From contig JBOEHE010000023.1 in the NCBI GenBank assembly GCA_050633785.1, forward strand, positions 1 through 64,000: a stretch of 64,000 nucleotides of DNA. Direction: 5' to 3'. The translations under genes were made by a program, and so were the position numbers. The notes under the pieces are model-generated. The model saw only the letters and a program-made list of their open reading frames with translations. It was not told where the DNA came from and did no database searches. Below are positions 43,275 through 52,541 of the stretch, piece by piece. Within the stretch, counting starts at the first letter, position 1; every line of letters starts with the position of its first letter. This stretch comes from CALKZN01 sp050633785. Its GTDB lineage: Bacteria > Pseudomonadota > Gammaproteobacteria > Arenicellales > Arenicellaceae.

Positions 43275-43408
43275 GACTAAATTGGCTCTTTAAAAAATAA
43301 TGAAATTGGTGGTTTTTTTAGGATCAATTAAGAGCTACAGTAACTTTCTTGCAACCGTAATGCAAACAGAGTGAGATTATCATTAACGGCAAACGCTCAG
43401 GAGAGAAA

Positions 43409-44116
43409 ATGAACCGGCATGGTGAAAGTGAAAAAGTAGAAAACTGGCAACCTCGCCCGAACCCCATCAAAGGCATTAAACAAGGGCAGTGGTGTTGTCT
43501 GGAACCGATTGATGCAGCAAAGCATGGCTTGAGTTTGTTCAGTGCCTACCAAATGGATACTGAACAGCGCTTGTGGCGCTATCTGCCTTTTGGACCTTTT
43601 TCAGAAATAGAAGAATTTATGGATTTCGTTCGGTCTCTGGAGGATCGTGAGGATGCTCAGTTTTACGCCATCATTGATAAAAAGAACCAGGCTGCAGTGG
43701 GTTTTCTGGCTTATCTGAGAATTAATCCCAGCGCTGGTTCAATTGAGATTGGTGCTTTATGTTATTCGCCACTATTGCAGCGCACCAGAGCGTCGACAGA
43801 AGCTACTTATCTTTTGCTGGAGCACTGTTTTGAACTGGGCTATCGGCGCTGCGAATGGAAATGCAATGCCTTGAACGGTGCCTCAAGAAAATCAGCTAAA
43901 CGATTCGGTTTCATCTATGAAGGTACGTTTCGTCAGGCAGATGTCGTTAAAGGGGCTAACCGTGATACAGATTGGTTTTCTATTATTGATAAAGACTGGT
44001 TCAGTCTGAAGAGAGCATTTTTGCAATGGCTCTCAAGCAATAATTTTGATGCCAGCGGACAGCAGAAATGCTCGCTTCAAGACTTAATCAGTACACATCA
44101 AAGCGTAAATAGCTGA
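43409..44116 (+). CDS. GNAT acetyltransferase (RimJ/RimL type)
   Basis: 235 aa. The GNAT core shows DAQFYAIIDKKNQAAVGFLAYLRINPSAGSIEIGALCYSP and ASTEATYLLLEHCFELGYRRCEWKCNALNGASRKSAKRFGFIYEGTFRQ (read in parts), matching RimJ/RimL N-acetyltransferases. It may acetylate a protein or amine. It lies across from the MocR-type gene, which might regulate it. Confidence 0.84.
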   Translation: MNRHGESEKVENWQPRPNPIKGIKQGQWCCLEPIDAAKHGLSLFSAYQMDTEQRLWRYLPFGPFSEIEEFMDFVRSLEDREDAQFYAIIDKKNQAAVGFLAYLRINPSAGSIEIGALCYSPLLQRTRASTEATYLLLEHCFELGYRRCEWKCNALNGASRKSAKRFGFIYEGTFRQADVVKGANRDTDWFSIIDKDWFSLKRAFLQWLSSNNFDASGQQKCSLQDLISTHQSVNS

Positions 44117-44324
44117 ACTCAATAGGATCAAACTTTGTACGCAAGGAAATAAGCTGGTTATAGGGAATGTACTTGTCGATCTTTATGAAAAAAATGTTGG
44201 GATGTTGCGTAATTTATTCTTCTGGAGTTACTATATAGCGTCAATATGCAGGCCTTGTACTTGGGTTGTTTTAAGGCTTGCTTGTCTAAATGAATACCTA
44301 TCACACCACGAAACAGGAAATACT

Positions 44325-44801
44325 ATGATTAATATTGGCGATTCTATACCAGCAGTTGACATTACCGCGGTCTATTCTGATAGCCAGGAAACGGTATCAG
44401 CAGCTACGTTTTTTGCAGGTAAAAAAGTAGTGATGTTTGCTTTACCAGGAGCATTCACACCAACCTGTTCTCAATCACATTTGCCTGGCTATGTCGTTAA
44501 GGCTGATGAATTTAAAGCAAAAGGCATTGACGCTATTGCCTGCCTTTCTGTGAATGATTCATTTGTTATGAAAGCATGGCAGGAACAGCAGAATGCTGAA
44601 AATATAGTTATGGTGGCTGATGGCAGTGCTGCATTGAGTAAAGCTCTGGGACTGGAGATGGATACTGCCGGTTTTGGTGGCGTGCGCTCCCAACGATACG
44701 CAATGATTGTTGATAATGGTGTAGTAACGCAGCTAAATGTAGAAAAGCCTCAGGCATTTGAAGTCAGCGATGCTGAAAGCATGTTGGCATTGTTGGGCTA
44801 A
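44325..44801 (+). CDS. peroxiredoxin (Prx5-type redoxin)
   Basis: 158 aa from the ATG at 44325 after caggaaa; the open frame upstream has no match. The peroxidatic cysteine is in GAFTPTCSQSHLPGY (PxxxTxxC). The remaining thioredoxin fold ends with QRYAMIVDNGVVTQLNVE. It reduces hydroperoxides, usually with glutaredoxin or thioredoxin. A strong terminator follows. Confidence 0.88.
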   Translation: MINIGDSIPAVDITAVYSDSQETVSAATFFAGKKVVMFALPGAFTPTCSQSHLPGYVVKADEFKAKGIDAIACLSVNDSFVMKAWQEQQNAENIVMVADGSAALSKALGLEMDTAGFGGVRSQRYAMIVDNGVVTQLNVEKPQAFEVSDAESMLALLG

Positions 44802-44821
44802 ATTCATAAATAATAGCCGAT

Positions 44822-44850
44822 AAAAAAGCCGGACACTGTCCGGCTTTTTT
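44822..44850. terminator. bidirectional rho-independent terminator
   Basis: aaaaaagccggac-act-gtccggctttttt has a 13-bp perfect stem, including a GC-rich core, flanked by A and T runs. It serves both the peroxiredoxin gene and the convergent LysM gene. Confidence 0.9.
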
Positions 44851-44867
44851 AAACTTTAATGTATGTC

Positions 44868-45302
44868 TTATCGAGGTATGCGAATTTTCTGACCAACAAA
44901 AATCAAATCAGGATTTTCAATCACTTCCCGGTTGGCTTCGAAAATTTCAGTATGTTTGGTGCCATTACCTAGAAATTTAGCAGCAATGCCCCACAGAGTG
45001 TCACCTTTTTCAATGACATAATACTCAGCTTCGGCTTCAGCTTCTGGGGCGTTTAAGCCATCAGCGTTCACGGAGCCAACGCCTTTCATATTGCCAGCCA
45101 TCAGAACCACTTTGTCTTTCGCTTCAGCGCTTACGCATTCACCACTTACTGAGCAGACATCGTTGTCATCCAGAGATACTTTAAGGTCGGTAACCCCTGG
45201 GTTGTTGGCTTCGATATGTTCGATAATTTTTTCAGATGCGTCTGCATCACCAATGCCGAAAACTTTTTTGCCAATATTGGCGGCGAAATCAAATAGTCCC
45301 AT
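44868..45302 (-). CDS. kbp: potassium-binding protein Kbp (BON plus LysM)
   Basis: 144 aa cytoplasmic-type protein, with no signal peptide. Residues 1-90 hold a BON domain starting GLFDFAANIGKKVFG. Residues 92-144 are a LysM domain (YYVIEKGDTLWGIAAKFLGNG and PDLIFVGQKIRIP). The order and length match E. coli YgaU/Kbp, which binds K+ and stabilises in high K+. It converges with the peroxiredoxin. Confidence 0.86.
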   Translation of the reverse strand: MGLFDFAANIGKKVFGIGDADASEKIIEHIEANNPGVTDLKVSLDDNDVCSVSGECVSAEAKDKVVLMAGNMKGVGSVNADGLNAPEAEAEAEYYVIEKGDTLWGIAAKFLGNGTKHTEIFEANREVIENPDLIFVGQKIRIPR

Positions 45303-45403
45303 AAATTCCTCACTTGGTTTATAGTGTAAATCAAAATCGTTCTAAAACGACCCGTATTACCCCCGTTGCAATCAGTATAGCCTCAGTTCGTGCTTTGTCT
45401 CAA

Positions 45404-47104
45404 TCATTTGGGCTGTTTTATTATACTTTTTAACAATGACCACGATAAGCCACCGGAAATTAACAGGCAGCTGATTAGCTGCCAATGTTGAATAGGCGCG
45501 TGAGAATGACTGGACCAGAAATATAAAACACCACCAATCCCTGCTATGGTGAAGCCTAATTGGCGATGCCATTGCCGCATTTCCTGATGGATCAATTGTT
45601 GTTTTAGTAGGTGCAGTTCCTGATGTTGCTGTGCGCAGATCTGGGCTATTTGTTTACGATCATCAACCGACTGTTGTAATAGCCGAGGAAGGCTGGGAAG
45701 AGTTTTTTGCCAGTGAGGTATCTCTTTGCGCAATTGTTGTACAAAAGCTTTGGGCCCAATTTGTTGTGACATCCAACGCTCCAAAAAGGGTTTGGCTGTC
45801 TCCCATAGATCCAAGTCCGGGTATAGTTGTCGACCGAGGCCTTCGATATTGAACAGGGTTTTTTGTAGCAAGACCAATTGGGGTTGAATTGGCATGTCGA
45901 ACTTGCGGGCTGTCTGGAATAGTTGGAGCAAGAATTTTCCAAACGAGATCTCTGAAATCTTTTTGGCAAAAATGGGTTCGCACACAGTGCGAATAGCGGC
46001 TTCGAATTCTTCAACTCTGGTTTCAGCAGGAACCCAACCGGCACGTAAGTGAGCTTCAGCAACCTGTCGGTAATTTCGATTGAAAAAAGCGATAAAGTTT
46101 TCTGCCAGATAATTTTTATCGTCATCAGTCAGAGTGCCCATAATGCCAAAATCAATAGCTCTGTACTGACCATCATCAGCTACAAAGATATTGCCTGGGT
46201 GCATGTCAGCATGAAAGAAATTATCTTCAAAAGCTTGTTTGAAAAAGATTTCAACACCGTCGTACGACAGTTTTTTCATGTCGATACCTTTAGCGCGCAA
46301 AGTTTCGACTTCACGAATCGAGGTGCCATAGATACGTTCCATCACCAACACATGCTCTGAGGTGTAATCCCAATATATATTCGGGACATAAATCAAATCA
46401 GAACCAACAAAGTTGTTCTTCATTTGTGCAGCATTGGCTGCTTCAGTACGCATATCCAATTCGCCATGGATGGTCTTATCGTACTCTGCGACAACTTCAA
46501 GTGGTCTCAGACGCGGACCCTGTGCCCAATAGTCGTTGGCCAGCTGAGCCAATTTATACAGTACTGCAAGATCTTGTTCGATCACAGGCAGGATATCAGG
46601 GCGAACTATTTTTACGATGGCGTCTGTACCATCATTCAGAACACAGGCATGCACTTGAGCAACGGATGCTGAAGCAAGGGGTTGTTCGGTAAAATCACTA
46701 AAGACCTCGGAAAAAGGTTTTTCCAAGCTGTTCTGAACAATTTTCAAGGCCTGATCATTGGCAAATGGTGGGACTTGATCCTGCAGTTTGGTGAGTTCCT
46801 CTGCGATATCCAGTGGCAGAATATCAGGGCGTGTTGATAAGGCTTGGCCAAATTTAACGAAGACCGGGCCCAATTCTTCCAGGGTCAGTCGAATACGTTC
46901 AGCTCGAGGTGCTGTGTGTGGTTTATTGCCTAGTAATAGACGAATTATCCATTTGGCTTTAGTTGAAAGGCTGAGTCCGTTTAATAATTCCCCCATGCCA
47001 TGTTTGCGTAAGGTCCGCACGATACGCCAAAGGCGAGAAGCTGGCAGTGCATAACGCACAGTTTGAGGTTTTTCAGGGGCGTGATCTGTCATGGTCTGGT
47101 TCAT
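45404..47104 (-). CDS. ubiB: ubiquinone biosynthesis protein UbiB
   Basis: 566 aa ABC1/ADCK atypical kinase. The KxGQ signature appears as VFVKFGQALSTRPDILP, the ATP site VHACVLNDGTDAIVKIVRP, and the HADMHPGNIF plus AIDFGIMG catalytic loop. Two C-terminal TM segments anchor it. It acts in coenzyme Q head-group maturation. The ubiE-ubiJ-ubiB order is the common gammaproteobacterial set. Confidence 0.95.
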   Translation of the reverse strand: MNQTMTDHAPEKPQTVRYALPASRLWRIVRTLRKHGMGELLNGLSLSTKAKWIIRLLLGNKPHTAPRAERIRLTLEELGPVFVKFGQALSTRPDILPLDIAEELTKLQDQVPPFANDQALKIVQNSLEKPFSEVFSDFTEQPLASASVAQVHACVLNDGTDAIVKIVRPDILPVIEQDLAVLYKLAQLANDYWAQGPRLRPLEVVAEYDKTIHGELDMRTEAANAAQMKNNFVGSDLIYVPNIYWDYTSEHVLVMERIYGTSIREVETLRAKGIDMKKLSYDGVEIFFKQAFEDNFFHADMHPGNIFVADDGQYRAIDFGIMGTLTDDDKNYLAENFIAFFNRNYRQVAEAHLRAGWVPAETRVEEFEAAIRTVCEPIFAKKISEISFGKFLLQLFQTARKFDMPIQPQLVLLQKTLFNIEGLGRQLYPDLDLWETAKPFLERWMSQQIGPKAFVQQLRKEIPHWQKTLPSLPRLLQQSVDDRKQIAQICAQQHQELHLLKQQLIHQEMRQWHRQLGFTIAGIGGVLYFWSSHSHAPIQHWQLISCLLISGGLSWSLLKSIIKQPK

Positions 47105-47136
47105 TTAGGAACGACGAATAAAGAGTTTATATCTGG

Positions 47137-47733
47137 TCAGGTTTGTATAGCGCGTAATTGACGTATTCGGGCGGCTAGTCTGGCTACGTCGTTACGCAAT
47201 GCGTCAACGTCGTCCAGGTAGGTGTCGATGGCCGTTTTGCTGGCAGCCAGTTTTGCTTCTTCCACTAAAAACTCACTGATGTTCTGTTTGACGGTGCTTT
47301 GCGTTTCTTGTCCCCAGGAACGTAAGCGCTGCAAGCCATCAAACAGTAATCTGGCGGAAACATCTCCGATTTGCTGAGCGAATAGCTCTTCCCAGTCAAT
47401 ATCCAGCTCGCTGAGCAGCTTGGCAAAACGCTGTCCAGTGATGGCGTCGCCATCAATTTCCAGTTCACCTGAGGACAATTCAGCATTATCAATACCATCG
47501 CGGGAGATTTTGAGCAGTGTGCTTGGTTTGGCCCTGATTGTGACATCAATGATTTCAGGGGCTTGTAAACCTACATTCAGAGCCTCTGTGGTGGGGGAAA
47601 AATACAGCGTTTTATCCAGCTTCTTAATTTCAAAAGCAATAGCTTTGCCAGCCAGTTTTTCCAACTTATCGTGATTCTGCGGATCTTGCTCCAATAGGCG
47701 TTGTCCAGCGGTATTGATCAAATCTTTTAACAT
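47137..47733 (-). CDS. ubiJ: ubiquinone accessory factor UbiJ
   Basis: 198 aa. The SCP2-like lipid-binding fold occupies residues 1-110 (FSPTTEALNVGLQAPEIIDVTI). A C-terminal coiled-coil-rich stretch ends RNDVARLAARIRQLRAIQ. It scaffolds ubiquinone intermediates. It lies between ubiE and ubiB, 15 bp and 32 bp from them. Confidence 0.9.
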   Translation of the reverse strand: MLKDLINTAGQRLLEQDPQNHDKLEKLAGKAIAFEIKKLDKTLYFSPTTEALNVGLQAPEIIDVTIRAKPSTLLKISRDGIDNAELSSGELEIDGDAITGQRFAKLLSELDIDWEELFAQQIGDVSARLLFDGLQRLRSWGQETQSTVKQNISEFLVEEAKLAASKTAIDTYLDDVDALRNDVARLAARIRQLRAIQT

Positions 47734-47748
47734 AAGGTGTATACTTTG

Positions 47749-48528
47749 CTAATAAACAAGCCCCTGATGCAAAGCGACAATACCACCCATCAGGTTGTTA
47801 TATTTTGCCTTGTCAAATCCGGCTTCCTCCATCATGCTCTTCAATGTTTCCTGATCAGGGTGCTTGCGAATAGATTCAACCAGATATTGATAGCTATCAC
47901 GGTCATTGACCAATAACTGCCCCAGGCGTGGGATAACGTTAAATGAATAAGCGTCATAGGCTTTTTCAAGCCAAGGTAATGCCGGCTTGGAAAACTCCAG
48001 AATAATGGCTTTGCCTCCTGGTTTGAGGCAACGGGCCATTTCTTTTAAGGCTGTTTCTTTATGGGTAACATTGCGCAAACCCAGGCTGATGCTGATACAG
48101 TCAAAGCTGTCATCTTCATAGGGCAGGGCTTCTGCATTGACAATAGCGTACTCTATGTTGCTGACAATGCCTTTGTTGGTCAGTTTTTCACGGCCGACAG
48201 CGAGCATATCGGGGTTAATATCCGTCATGATGACTTTGCCCTCAGTGCCCGAAGCGCCGCCAACACGTTTGGCAAATTCAATTGAAAGATCTCCGCTGCC
48301 TGCGGCCAGGTCTAAAACGTGGTCGCCTTTTTTAACACCGCTTTGACTGATGGCAAACCATTTCCACAAACGGTGAGTTCCCATGGACATAGCATCGTTC
48401 ATCAAATCGTATTTGCCTGCAACTGAACGGAACACTTCGCCCACCAGGGACTGTTTCTCTGCTATAGGGACATCACGAAAACCAAAGTGGGTGCTTTTCT
48501 GGCTGTTAGAGTTCTGTTTGTCGGACAT
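47749..48528 (-). CDS. ubiE: ubiquinone/menaquinone C-methyltransferase UbiE
   Basis: 259 aa, SAM methyltransferase. The UbiE signature region starts VAGKYDLMNDAMSMGTHRLWK, the SAM motif I is VLDLAAGSGDLSIEFAK, and ISISLGLRNVTHKETALKEM and ILEFSKP follow. It methylates the benzoquinol ring. It is first of the ubiEJB group; the DUF971 gene is upstream. Confidence 0.96.
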   Translation of the reverse strand: MSDKQNSNSQKSTHFGFRDVPIAEKQSLVGEVFRSVAGKYDLMNDAMSMGTHRLWKWFAISQSGVKKGDHVLDLAAGSGDLSIEFAKRVGGASGTEGKVIMTDINPDMLAVGREKLTNKGIVSNIEYAIVNAEALPYEDDSFDCISISLGLRNVTHKETALKEMARCLKPGGKAIILEFSKPALPWLEKAYDAYSFNVIPRLGQLLVNDRDSYQYLVESIRKHPDQETLKSMMEEAGFDKAKYNNLMGGIVALHQGLVY

Positions 48529-48589
48529 GGTTGGTATCTATCGTTTTTTAAAGAATATTAATCGTGAATAATGAACATAGCGGTAAGCC

Positions 48590-48973
48590 TCAGATGAGCA
48601 GTAAATGGTCATTCGCCTGCTTATCTCGCTTGTGGCCTGCCTTGCTCAGGCGCTCTACATAATCCTGCCAGTTTTCGACCCGATTCTGACCGAGTTCATA
48701 GAGCAGATTCCATGAGTACAAGCCGGAATCATGAGCATCATCAAATATCAACCTGACAGCATACTGACCCACGGGTTCGATGGCAATGATATTGACGTTT
48801 TCCTTGTCCAACTGCAGTACTTCTTGCCCCGGACCGTGACCACGAACTTCCGCGGATGGGGAAAACACGCGCAAATATTCACAGGGAAGCTCAAAACGTT
48901 CTGCATTATCAAAGGTGATTTCCAGGACCTTTGACTTTTGATGCAGTTGGATATCAGTAGGTATTTTAGACAT
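48590..48973 (-). CDS. DUF971 protein upstream of ubiE
   Basis: 127 aa from the ATG at 48973; the open frame to 49045 lacks family match. The gamma-butyrobetaine hydroxylase N-terminal-like domain is seen in PCEYLRVFSPSAEVRGHGPGQ, then IEPVGQYAVRLIFDDAHDSGLYSW. DUF971 genes commonly precede ubiE. It may bind a metal through the DAHDSG region. Function unknown. Confidence 0.86.
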   Translation of the reverse strand: MSKIPTDIQLHQKSKVLEITFDNAERFELPCEYLRVFSPSAEVRGHGPGQEVLQLDKENVNIIAIEPVGQYAVRLIFDDAHDSGLYSWNLLYELGQNRVENWQDYVERLSKAGHKRDKQANDHLLLI

Positions 48974-49164
48974 AAGGCTATTATACGTATGAAACAGGTA
49001 TAAATGGATAAAGAATTGGCTTCTATGCGAGGTATTTATAGTCAATTGCAGAAAAATTGTATAATGGGTCTGTTAGATGGTGATATTTGCGGGTTCCAAC
49101 GCAGCATGTCTTTTCTTTTTAAGGGAAATATCGAGGAAACTTTTGTGGCTAAAATACATTTTTT

Positions 49165-49653
49165 ATGTCTTTTAAGTTAAGGGCAGCGGTTGCTGATGAA
49201 GTCGCTTATTTGAGCGACCTTGCTGTACGTTCAAAAGCGTATTGGGGCTATTCAGATGAGTTTATGCGAGCCTGTAGTCAGGAGTTGTTTCTGGCACCTG
49301 ATGCTATAGAGGATGGTGATAGTGACTATACCGTCTGTGAATGGAACAATAAAGTTATAGGTTTCTATGCTTTACGTTCTCTATCAGCAGAAGAGGTTGA
49401 GTTAGATGCCTTGTTTGTTGACCCTGAATACATTGGATCAGGTTTTGGTCGGATACTGATAAACCGTGCGAAGCAGCAAGCGGCTAAGAAGGGCGGCAGG
49501 GTTTTGGTTATTCAGGGAGACCCTAATGCGAAAGGGTTTTATACCGCCGTTGGTGGCAAATTGGCAGGCTTGCGTGAGTCAGCAAGCATTCAAGGGCGCT
49601 TTTTGCCGGTTTTTCATATTCAACTGAGTGACTCTGGTATAGAGAATGTTTAG
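49165..49653 (+). CDS. GNAT acetyltransferase
   Basis: 162 aa. The GNAT motif A is VELDALFVDPEYIGSGFGRILINRAK, followed by GGRVLVIQGDPNAKGFYTAVGG. Substrate unknown. It starts opposite the DUF971 gene, with a tataat at 49060-49065 that may belong to its promoter. Confidence 0.82.
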   Translation: MSFKLRAAVADEVAYLSDLAVRSKAYWGYSDEFMRACSQELFLAPDAIEDGDSDYTVCEWNNKVIGFYALRSLSAEEVELDALFVDPEYIGSGFGRILINRAKQQAAKKGGRVLVIQGDPNAKGFYTAVGGKLAGLRESASIQGRFLPVFHIQLSDSGIENV

Positions 49654-49813
49654 CCAGTTGATTCATTATTTTTGCAATACATCAGTTCATGCCTGTCAAC
49701 TCCTTGCCGATACGGTCGAAATTTGTCCCTTGTAAGTTCGATGACGCCAGTCGTCGTTTTCGTTATCATAAAAAGACAAGATTCACTGCAATGATTGAGG
49801 ATATAAGACAATA

Positions 49814-50185
49814 ATGCCAACTAATCACTATAAAATTGTTTTACCCGGTTACCTGAATGACTATGGTGGCTTGTTTGGTGGGTATCTGCTGCAATGGGTC
49901 GATGAGATTGGTTATATCGCGGTTAGCCTCGAATTTCCGGGACAGCATTTTGTCACTATCGGCTTAGACAACGTAGAGTTCAGGCACCGGATTGAAGAGG
50001 GGCAGATTTTGCGTTTTGCCTGCACACAAAAACGTATGGGCAAGACCTCTGTTACTTATAAAGTTCAAGTCTTTGGTGAACGTTATCATTCACAGGAACC
50101 TGAAACGGTATTATTCGAAACAAATATCACCTTTGTTTGCGTCGATGCGCAAGGCAACAAGACAGCCATAGCCATCAACAAATGA
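49814..50185 (+). CDS. acyl-CoA thioesterase (hot-dog, YciA-like)
   Basis: 123 aa. The YciA/BACH-type motif is NDYGGLFGGYLLQWVDEIGYIA, followed by VTIGLDNVEFRHRIEEG. It hydrolyses acyl-CoA of unknown chain length. Its stop codon overlaps the ATG of the next gene (ATGA). Confidence 0.84.
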   Translation: MPTNHYKIVLPGYLNDYGGLFGGYLLQWVDEIGYIAVSLEFPGQHFVTIGLDNVEFRHRIEEGQILRFACTQKRMGKTSVTYKVQVFGERYHSQEPETVLFETNITFVCVDAQGNKTAIAINK

Positions 50186-50913
50186 AATTTGCCACGTTTT
50201 CAGCCTATGCTTTGATAGCGGCGAATGCCATTCCTTTGCTTGGCGTGCTGTTTTTCCAGTGGGATTTGCAGGTCGTAATGGTTTTGTACTGGTTAGAAAA
50301 TGTCATTATTGGTGTTTTGAATATCGTTAAATTGTTATTGGTGACAGAGCCTGTACCAATAGGTAAACGCTTTAAAAATGCGGCTTTTTTCACTGTACAC
50401 TATGGCATATTCTGCTTTGCACATGCTGCTTTTATGTTTCACCTGTTGGAAATAGAGCTGCCTTTGGTGAGCGCTGCCCAATGGTTGCTGGTTACGGCAT
50501 GGTTGCAGCTGCATAGTGCAGCGGCTTATTTATGGCAGCTATTTGGAGTGAAGTTGAGTTTGGGCCTGGCTGCTTTGGCATTGAGCCATGGTTATTCTTT
50601 GTTTGAACATTTTTTTCAACAAGGTGAGCGTCAGTCACTGTCTCAACGTCAATTAATGCGCTTGCCTTATCGCCGTATAGTAGTTTTGCATATTGCACTG
50701 ATTTTCGGAGCAATTCTGATCAGTGAACTGGGTTCACAAACTGCCTTGTTGTTTGCTTTAGTGGTGGTTAAAACAGTATTGGATGTCAAAGCTCATCGCC
50801 GGGAACATCAATCCCATGCACCTGACCTTAAACAAGACAAGCAGAAGAGTAAAAAAACGGCAGTGCGGCCAAAAACTCAGCAGCGACAGCATGAGCCTGA
50901 TGAGTTGCCTTGA
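50182..50913 (+). CDS. DUF6498-like membrane protein
   Basis: 243 aa from the ATG at 50182. It has about six hydrophobic segments; WLENVIIGVLNIVKLL and FFTVHYGIFCFAHAAFM match the DUF6498 type. The C-terminal 30 residues are basic and polar (KQDKQKSKKTAVRPKTQQR), probably a cytosolic tail. Coupled to the thioesterase gene. Function unknown. Confidence 0.75.
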   Translation: MKFATFSAYALIAANAIPLLGVLFFQWDLQVVMVLYWLENVIIGVLNIVKLLLVTEPVPIGKRFKNAAFFTVHYGIFCFAHAAFMFHLLEIELPLVSAAQWLLVTAWLQLHSAAAYLWQLFGVKLSLGLAALALSHGYSLFEHFFQQGERQSLSQRQLMRLPYRRIVVLHIALIFGAILISELGSQTALLFALVVVKTVLDVKAHRREHQSHAPDLKQDKQKSKKTAVRPKTQQRQHEPDELP

Positions 50914-51011
50914 TGGAATTGTTGGAAATTAGGTTCTGTCAGGGTCTTTGCTCGCACACAGAGTGTCGGCCCATAATATAGCGTCAATCAAATCGATTGG
51001 GATTTTTCTTT

Positions 51012-51308
51012 ATGATTATTCGTACTCTAGTAAAGCTTGTTATGGTTGCTGTGATTGTTATTGCAGCGATATCGTATCTGTCTTATCTGAAAACAGGACG
51101 CTTGGTATTGCCTGATTTTGTCAAAAAGCCGGATTTGCGGGTACCTGAGTTGAAAATGCCCAAAGTCAGCATGCCTGATGCCCTAACGCCGGCAGCAAAA
51201 CCGGCGTATAAATGGCAAGATGCAGATGGGGCCTGGCATTACACCTCTGAGCCTCCGGCATCAGGTATTCCCTATACCAGGGTGGAGCCGCTTAACGTTG
51301 CTAAATAA
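51012..51308 (+). CDS. DUF4124-domain membrane-anchored protein
   Basis: 98 aa from the ATG at 51012. One N-terminal TM segment, then a proline- and lysine-rich linker with repeating VP-LKMPK-type units, and a C-terminal DUF4124 module (YKWQDADGAWHYTSEPP). It is probably periplasmic. Role unknown. Confidence 0.75.
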   Translation: MIIRTLVKLVMVAVIVIAAISYLSYLKTGRLVLPDFVKKPDLRVPELKMPKVSMPDALTPAAKPAYKWQDADGAWHYTSEPPASGIPYTRVEPLNVAK

Positions 51309-51325
51309 CTGAGCCTGGCGATTAC

Positions 51326-51766
51326 CTACCAGGTGCCGCTATTTTCCATTGACGCCCAAGGCTCTTCTATCGGTAAATTATCCCCTTTTTGTAGCAGTTC
51401 AATGGAAATGCCATCAGGTGATTTTATGAACGCCATATGTCCATCCCGAGGTGGGCGATTGATGGTCACGCCTTTGTCCATCAAATTCTGGCAGGTAGCA
51501 TAAATATTATCAACACGGTAGGCAAGGTGTCCGAAGTTTCTGCCACCAGTATACTCGCTTTCATCCCAGTTATAGGTCAGTTCAATCACTGGAGCCTTAT
51601 CATCTCTGGCGCGTTCAACGTCCTGTGAAGCGGCCAGAAAAATCAATGTGAAACGTCCCTTTTCATTGTCTGTGCGGCGCGTTTGAGTCATTCCCAGTTT
51701 GTTACAGAAAAAGTCCAGAGAGGCTTCCAGGTCGCCAACTCGAATCATAGTGTGTAAATATTGCAT
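51326..51766 (-). CDS. lactoylglutathione lyase-like glyoxalase I
   Basis: 146 aa from the ATG at 51766, with ggaga upstream. Metal ligands can be placed at HTMIRV, VIELTYNW, GHLAYRV and SIELLQ, as in Ni-dependent GloA. DLEASLDFFCNKLGM and KSPDGISIELLQ are typical. It probably detoxifies methylglyoxal with glutathione. It lies beside an alpha/beta hydrolase, with a repeat end between. Confidence 0.85.
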   Translation of the reverse strand: MQYLHTMIRVGDLEASLDFFCNKLGMTQTRRTDNEKGRFTLIFLAASQDVERARDDKAPVIELTYNWDESEYTGGRNFGHLAYRVDNIYATCQNLMDKGVTINRPPRDGHMAFIKSPDGISIELLQKGDNLPIEEPWASMENSGTW

Positions 51767-51797
51767 AGTATTCTCCGACAAGAGGTGTCTCAGGGCG

Positions 51798-51814
51798 AGT
51801 GTCAACAGGCCCTA
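51798..51814. repeat. solo MITE-related end at the hydrolase stop
   Basis: agtgtcaacaggcccta matches the right end of the 14728 element with one difference. Read on the - strand, its first bases TAG are the stop codon of the alpha/beta-hydrolase gene at 51812-52522. Confidence 0.55.
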
Positions 51815-52522
51815 ATTCAAGAAATCGATAATAGCTGCTGCGCATTGTTGCGGTTTAGTCTGCAGCAACAAATGTGGCCCATCTATTTCTTTGATTATGA
51901 CATTAGGCAGCGCTTGAACCAATTGTTCAGTCAGGGTTTGGCTGATAACTCTGTCTGTTTGTGCTTTCAAATATAAGCAGGGTGTATCGCTGGTAAGTTC
52001 TTGTACAGTTAATTCAGATAGCAACTTCAGGCGCTTTTGGATGTGTTGTGTAGGAACAGACCGTATTGTTTGTAGTGTTTGTTCGAGCAACTCTTTATTG
52101 GGAGATGTCTGTAAATCTATGCCATTTAGACACAATAGCTTCAGTACCAGGGATTGTATCTGTGTCCAATTAAGTATTGGTGTTGGTAGAAGACTAAGTA
52201 GTTTGCATAAATTGGGATAAGGGCTGCTTGCAAACGTAGCACTCAAGATGCATGACTCTATTTTGTTGGCGTGATTTGTCAGAATATAAAGGGCTATCGG
52301 ACCTGAGAAAGATTCTGCCAACAGGGTGACTTTATCATTGCCAATAAGGGATAAGACATAATCGGTGTGCTCTTTAAAGGTATTAAAAGTGCGTCCATTG
52401 CCGTAGCAGATAATATCGATAGCAAATTCATTTTCCAGCAAAGGTACTATTGGGGAAAATAATTGCCCGGTTCCATCAATCCCGGGCAAAAGTAGTAAAC
52501 GCCTCTTTGCTTGTAACGGCAT
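51812..52522 (-). CDS. alpha/beta hydrolase
   Basis: 236 aa. LLLPGIDGTGQLFSP is the oxyanion strand-loop, the nucleophile is in AESFSGPIA, an acid lies near KAQTDRVIS and the His in DGPHLLLQ. Substrate unknown. The C-terminus ends at a TAG shared with the repeat end at 51798. It lies 19 bp after hemB and may be co-transcribed with it. Confidence 0.82.
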   Translation of the reverse strand: MPLQAKRRLLLLPGIDGTGQLFSPIVPLLENEFAIDIICYGNGRTFNTFKEHTDYVLSLIGNDKVTLLAESFSGPIALYILTNHANKIESCILSATFASSPYPNLCKLLSLLPTPILNWTQIQSLVLKLLCLNGIDLQTSPNKELLEQTLQTIRSVPTQHIQKRLKLLSELTVQELTSDTPCLYLKAQTDRVISQTLTEQLVQALPNVIIKEIDGPHLLLQTKPQQCAAAIIDFLN

Positions 52523-52541
52523 TGGGGTTGACGCAGAGGTC

